Source: Candidatus Woesearchaeota archaeon (GTDB lineage Archaea; Nanobdellota; Nanobdellia; Woesearchaeales; ARS49). From it: a stretch of DNA of 51,245 bases. Of this stretch, positions 49,509 through 51,245 are shown one piece after another. Position 1 is the stretch's first letter. Every line of letters begins with the position of its first letter. Location: contig WJJT01000054.1 in assembly GCA_014729555.1 (NCBI GenBank), positions 1-51,245 of the forward strand, in the 5' to 3' direction. The notes beneath the pieces were generated by a model, which had not been told where the DNA came from, did not search any database, and was given only the letters and a program-made list of their open reading frames with translations. Both the position numbers and the translations under genes were made by a program.

Positions 49509-49654
49509 GGGCCCGTAGCTCAGCTTGGTTAGAGCGCTGGTCTTATATGGCCACGTTTTAAGCATAACTCGTCTAAGCGAGCCAGAGGTCCTGGGTTCAA
49601 ATATGTTCGAGGGGATTCAACTCCCTTCGGTCGTTGAAAGTCCCAGCGGGCCCA
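49509..49654 (+). tRNA. tRNA-Ile(UAU) with two introns
   Basis: GGGCCCG/CGGGCCC acceptor and A73 (49654). D arm GCTC/GAGC. Anticodon stem CTGGT/GCCAG; loop CTTATA plus A gives anticodon TAT (49544-49546). A 32-base intron sits at 37/38 (49548-49579). T stem CTGGG/CCCAG encloses TTCAAA, an intron of 39 bases (49602-49640) and T. The T-loop intron resembles that of tRNA-Val in sequence and ends TTGAAAG. Confidence 0.88.
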
Positions 49655-49708
49655 CTTTTTTCCCAAAACCTTTAAAAACACAATAGAACTTTTCAACAAA
49701 CGGACGCA

Positions 49709-49752
49709 ACACTCCTGTGTAGCAGCCCGGCGAACTTTTAAAAAAAAGTTCA
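49709..49752 (+). pseudogene. Decayed 5' fragment of tRNA-Glu with AACTTTT hairpin
   Basis: ACTCCTGTGTAGCAGCCCGG resembles the first 25 bases of the intact tRNA-Glu at 49810, including the bases before it. The inverted repeat AACTTTT/AAAAGTT follows, as in the fragment at 33083. Confidence 0.45.
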
Positions 49753-49809
49753 AACAAAAAAGCCTACAAACGGACAAAAGGTTTTCGCAAACGCTCAAAC
49801 CCTTACAAC

Positions 49810-49884
49810 GCTCCTGTGGTGTAGTCCGGCCAATCATCCGGCACTTTCGATGCCGGGACCGGGGTTCGAATCCCCGCGGGAGCA
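49810..49884 (+). tRNA. tRNA-Glu(UUC)
   Basis: GCTCCTG/CGGGAGC acceptor with one G-U pair, A73. Anticodon arm CGGCA, CTTTCGA, TGCCG (anticodon TTC). T arm CGGGG TTCGAAT CCCCG. No intron and no encoded CCA. Confidence 0.93.
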
Positions 49885-50005
49885 CTTACTTTAACAAAAG
49901 GCTTTTAAACAACGCCCAAATCTTAAACGATAAACAATGAAAAGAAGCAGTAGATAAAGAAAATCAAAGATTTTCTAATCTCAAACGTTGAAAATAATAA
50001 AAAAA

Positions 50006-50119
50006 ATGAAGCGAAGTTCAAGACGTTGGAAAAAGAAAGGACAGATGCGCTGGAAATGGCAGAGAAAGCGCATGAAAAAAGACAAGAGAAAGAGAGCTCA
50101 GCGAGCAGGCAAAAAATAG
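50006..50119 (+). CDS. rpl41e: Ribosomal protein eL41
   Basis: 37 codons, almost only Arg, Lys, Trp, Met and Gln. The end MRWKWQRKRMKKDKRKRAQR matches the single-helix eL41 of archaea and eukaryotes, which is about 25 residues long and sits between the ribosomal subunits. The first 13 residues (MKRSSRRWKKKGQ) are an N-terminal extension, or translation may begin at ATG 50045. The stop is TAG at 50117-50119. Confidence 0.78.
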   Translation: MKRSSRRWKKKGQMRWKWQRKRMKKDKRKRAQRAGKK

Positions 50120-50125
50120 TTCTAG

Positions 50126-50650
50126 TTAGATAATTTTTCTTTTTTGAAGTTCTGACTTTATTTTAAGTGCAGCATGTTCTGGGGAGATATTATCATAAAC
50201 AACGATATCCGCATGCTTTTTCAGGAGAGGAATGCTGTATTTATGGCGCTCTAAAACATCTTCAAAAGATATCCTATATTCTCTTTTTTGCTCTCTAGCA
50301 GAACAAATCTCCGCGCTTTTCTTTATGGACCTGTCAGGAAGAATCAATATCAAAACGCCGTTTTTTTGGCAAAACTTTGCATCTTTTTCCTTTATGTCCT
50401 CACCTTCCTTATTTCCAAATAAAACCTGCGGAATAACAAAGTTTCCCTTTGGCAAAGCTCTTAGAATATCAGAGGATTTTTCTATCATCTTTCTCCAACC
50501 ATGCATCTGGATAAACTTACCGATATCACCAAATTCATTGATAAAAACCTGATCTGGATCAATACAGGGCCAATTAAGAAGATTAGCCAGTGCAACAGCG
50601 GTGGTGCTTTTTCCTGCACCATACGGGCCTGTAAGGTATAGATGTACCAT
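50126..50650 (-). CDS. P-loop small-molecule kinase (shikimate kinase/AAA-like)
   Basis: 174 residues with Walker A GPYGAGKST and the following FIDPDQ-like acidic site CIDPDQVFINEFGDIGKFI, then GWRKMIEKSSDIL, which resembles the FRxxE region of shikimate kinases. VLILILPDRS may be the next strand. It phosphorylates a small substrate I cannot name. TTTTTATAA about 27 bases upstream indicates a leaderless message. Confidence 0.75.
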   Translation of the reverse strand: MVHLYLTGPYGAGKSTTAVALANLLNWPCIDPDQVFINEFGDIGKFIQMHGWRKMIEKSSDILRALPKGNFVIPQVLFGNKEGEDIKEKDAKFCQKNGVLILILPDRSIKKSAEICSAREQKREYRISFEDVLERHKYSIPLLKKHADIVVYDNISPEHAALKIKSELQKRKII

Positions 50651-50738
50651 GTCTAAAATAAAAAAATAGGATTATAAAAATATATCTATTAAAAAACAAT
50701 TTACTGAGGATACTTTTTACTATACTGCAACCAAAAGG

Positions 50739-50746
50739 TTTATAAA
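50739..50746 (+). promoter_or_regulatory. rRNA operon promoter
   Basis: TTTATAAA preceded by purine-rich AAAAGG (possible BRE). Transcription would begin near 50768 and give a leader of about 190 bases to the 16S start. Confidence 0.6.
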
Positions 50747-50767
50747 TCACCACCAAATTCTACGTCC

Positions 50768-50960
50768 TATTCGTGAAATCATCTCCAATAGAAAGTCGGT
50801 AAATTTTTCCGGCACAACTTCTATCCTCGGGAAAGCTGAGGACACAAACAACAATGACTAAATATGAGTGTCAAAACTAGAGTTTTGTACATGAGAGAGA
50901 GCAGCTCAAGTCAATTTCAACCGGCCGTATAAGTGGTACGTTCTTTATGGACGTTCGCAA
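50768..50960 (+). other. 16S rRNA leader with hairpins
   Basis: No gene. It holds CCTCGG-GAAAG-CTGAGG and CAAAACT-AG-AGTTTTG hairpins, likely part of the processing stem removed from pre-16S rRNA. Confidence 0.5.
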
Positions 50961-51245
50961 ATTTCCCGTTTATCCTGCGGGAGGTTGCTGCTATCAGAAT
51001 CCGGCTAAGACATGCAAGTCTAGGGGCCTTCGGGTCACTGGCAGACTGCTCAGCAACACGTCGATAATCTGCCCTTAGGTCAGGGATAACCTTGGGAAAC
51101 TGAGGCTAAACCCTGGCAGGGAATGGAAACTGGAATGTTCTATTCCTGAAAACTTCGGTGCCTAAGGATGAGTCGGCGGCCCATCAGGTAGTTGGCGGTG
51201 TAACGGACCACCAAGCCTAAGACGGGTAGGGGCCATGAGAGTGGT
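50961..51245 (+). rRNA. rrs: 16S rRNA, 5' part (continues past the window)
   Basis: The start ATTTCCCGTTTATCCTGCGG corresponds to the archaeal 16S 5' end. It is followed by recognisable 16S landmarks: GACATGCAAGTC, CTGCTCAGCAACACGT, GATGAGTCGGCGGCCCATCAG and GTAGGGGCCATGAGAGTGGT. Helix 1 bases differ from the usual archaeal primer site but are changed in pairs. The gene is open at the window end. Confidence 0.95.

Noticed and set aside
49529-49885. Minus-strand reading frame of 118 codons
   Set aside because: It is antisense to tRNA-Ile and tRNA-Glu and their introns, so it is a chance frame.

Overview
The window reads as a chromosome segment of a small-genome DPANN archaeon, most likely of the Woesearchaeota/Pacearchaeota kind; the phylum call is inference. 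The archaeal evidence is: an HMf-type histone, prefoldin alpha, FtsY beside ScpA and prefoldin, ribosomal protein eL41, a Dph6-type diphthamide enzyme, a LAGLIDADG endonuclease, tRNA genes with several introns each, and the 5' end of an archaeal-looking 16S rRNA at the right edge. Genes carry an AT-rich TATA box about 27 bases before their start and are often leaderless. Genes inside operons use GGTGA or GGGGG-type ribosome binding sites. ATA is the dominant Ile codon, and TAA, TAG and TGA all serve as stops.

Layout. 1-6250: partial GMP synthase amidotransferase, a SERCA-like Ca2+ ATPase with a Ca2+/cation exchanger, a beta-propeller lipoprotein, and a NUDIX gene broken by one in-frame TAG. 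6285-15528 (minus): an MFS transporter, then a tightly overlapping operon of glutaredoxin, aldehyde dehydrogenase, M42 peptidase, lysine/saccharopine dehydrogenase-like protein, aminotransferase and a four-subunit 2-oxoacid:ferredoxin oxidoreductase, which together look like amino acid (perhaps lysine) fermentation. 15610-23712: FMN glutamate synthase, an intron-rich tRNA-Phe with a decayed copy upstream, a two-subunit [NiFe] hydrogenase, rubrerythrin, hydrogenase maturation protease, HypA, HypC and a HypC-like fusion. The hydrogenase could reoxidise the ferredoxin made by the oxidoreductase. 23786-29951: membrane and redox genes, including a clear bacterial-type Lgt (prolipoprotein diacylglyceryl transferase), thioredoxin reductase and histone.

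30007-33395 carries tRNA-Ala, tRNA-Met and tRNA-Ser, small hydrolases and a homing endonuclease gene that runs antisense into the 3' end of tRNA-Met. 33455-39049 is an accessory stretch: two unknown helical proteins with foreign codon use, gene remnants, a eukaryotic-type protein kinase, Dph6 overlapping a glutamine amidotransferase, and a Zot-like P-loop ATPase cassette. 39046-43345 holds a SIMPL protein, a membrane-anchored regulator, a probable structured RNA, four tandem Cys-rich membrane proteins and a Hel308 helicase cut down to its first RecA domain. 43455-47741 (minus) is the ScpA, prefoldin, FtsY operon plus a second family of Cys-rich lipoproteins with a duplicated promoter. 47800-51245 contains tRNA-Val, Gly, Ile(UAU) and Glu, an APH-like kinase, an HNH nuclease, eL41, a P-loop kinase and the 16S rRNA start.

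The signals I consider most notable are: the related T-loop introns shared by several tRNAs; Lgt together with at least seven lipobox proteins in an archaeon; the possible lysine-to-glutaryl-CoA operon; the two families of tandem Cys-rich surface proteins; and decayed partial copies lying just upstream of intact tRNA genes.
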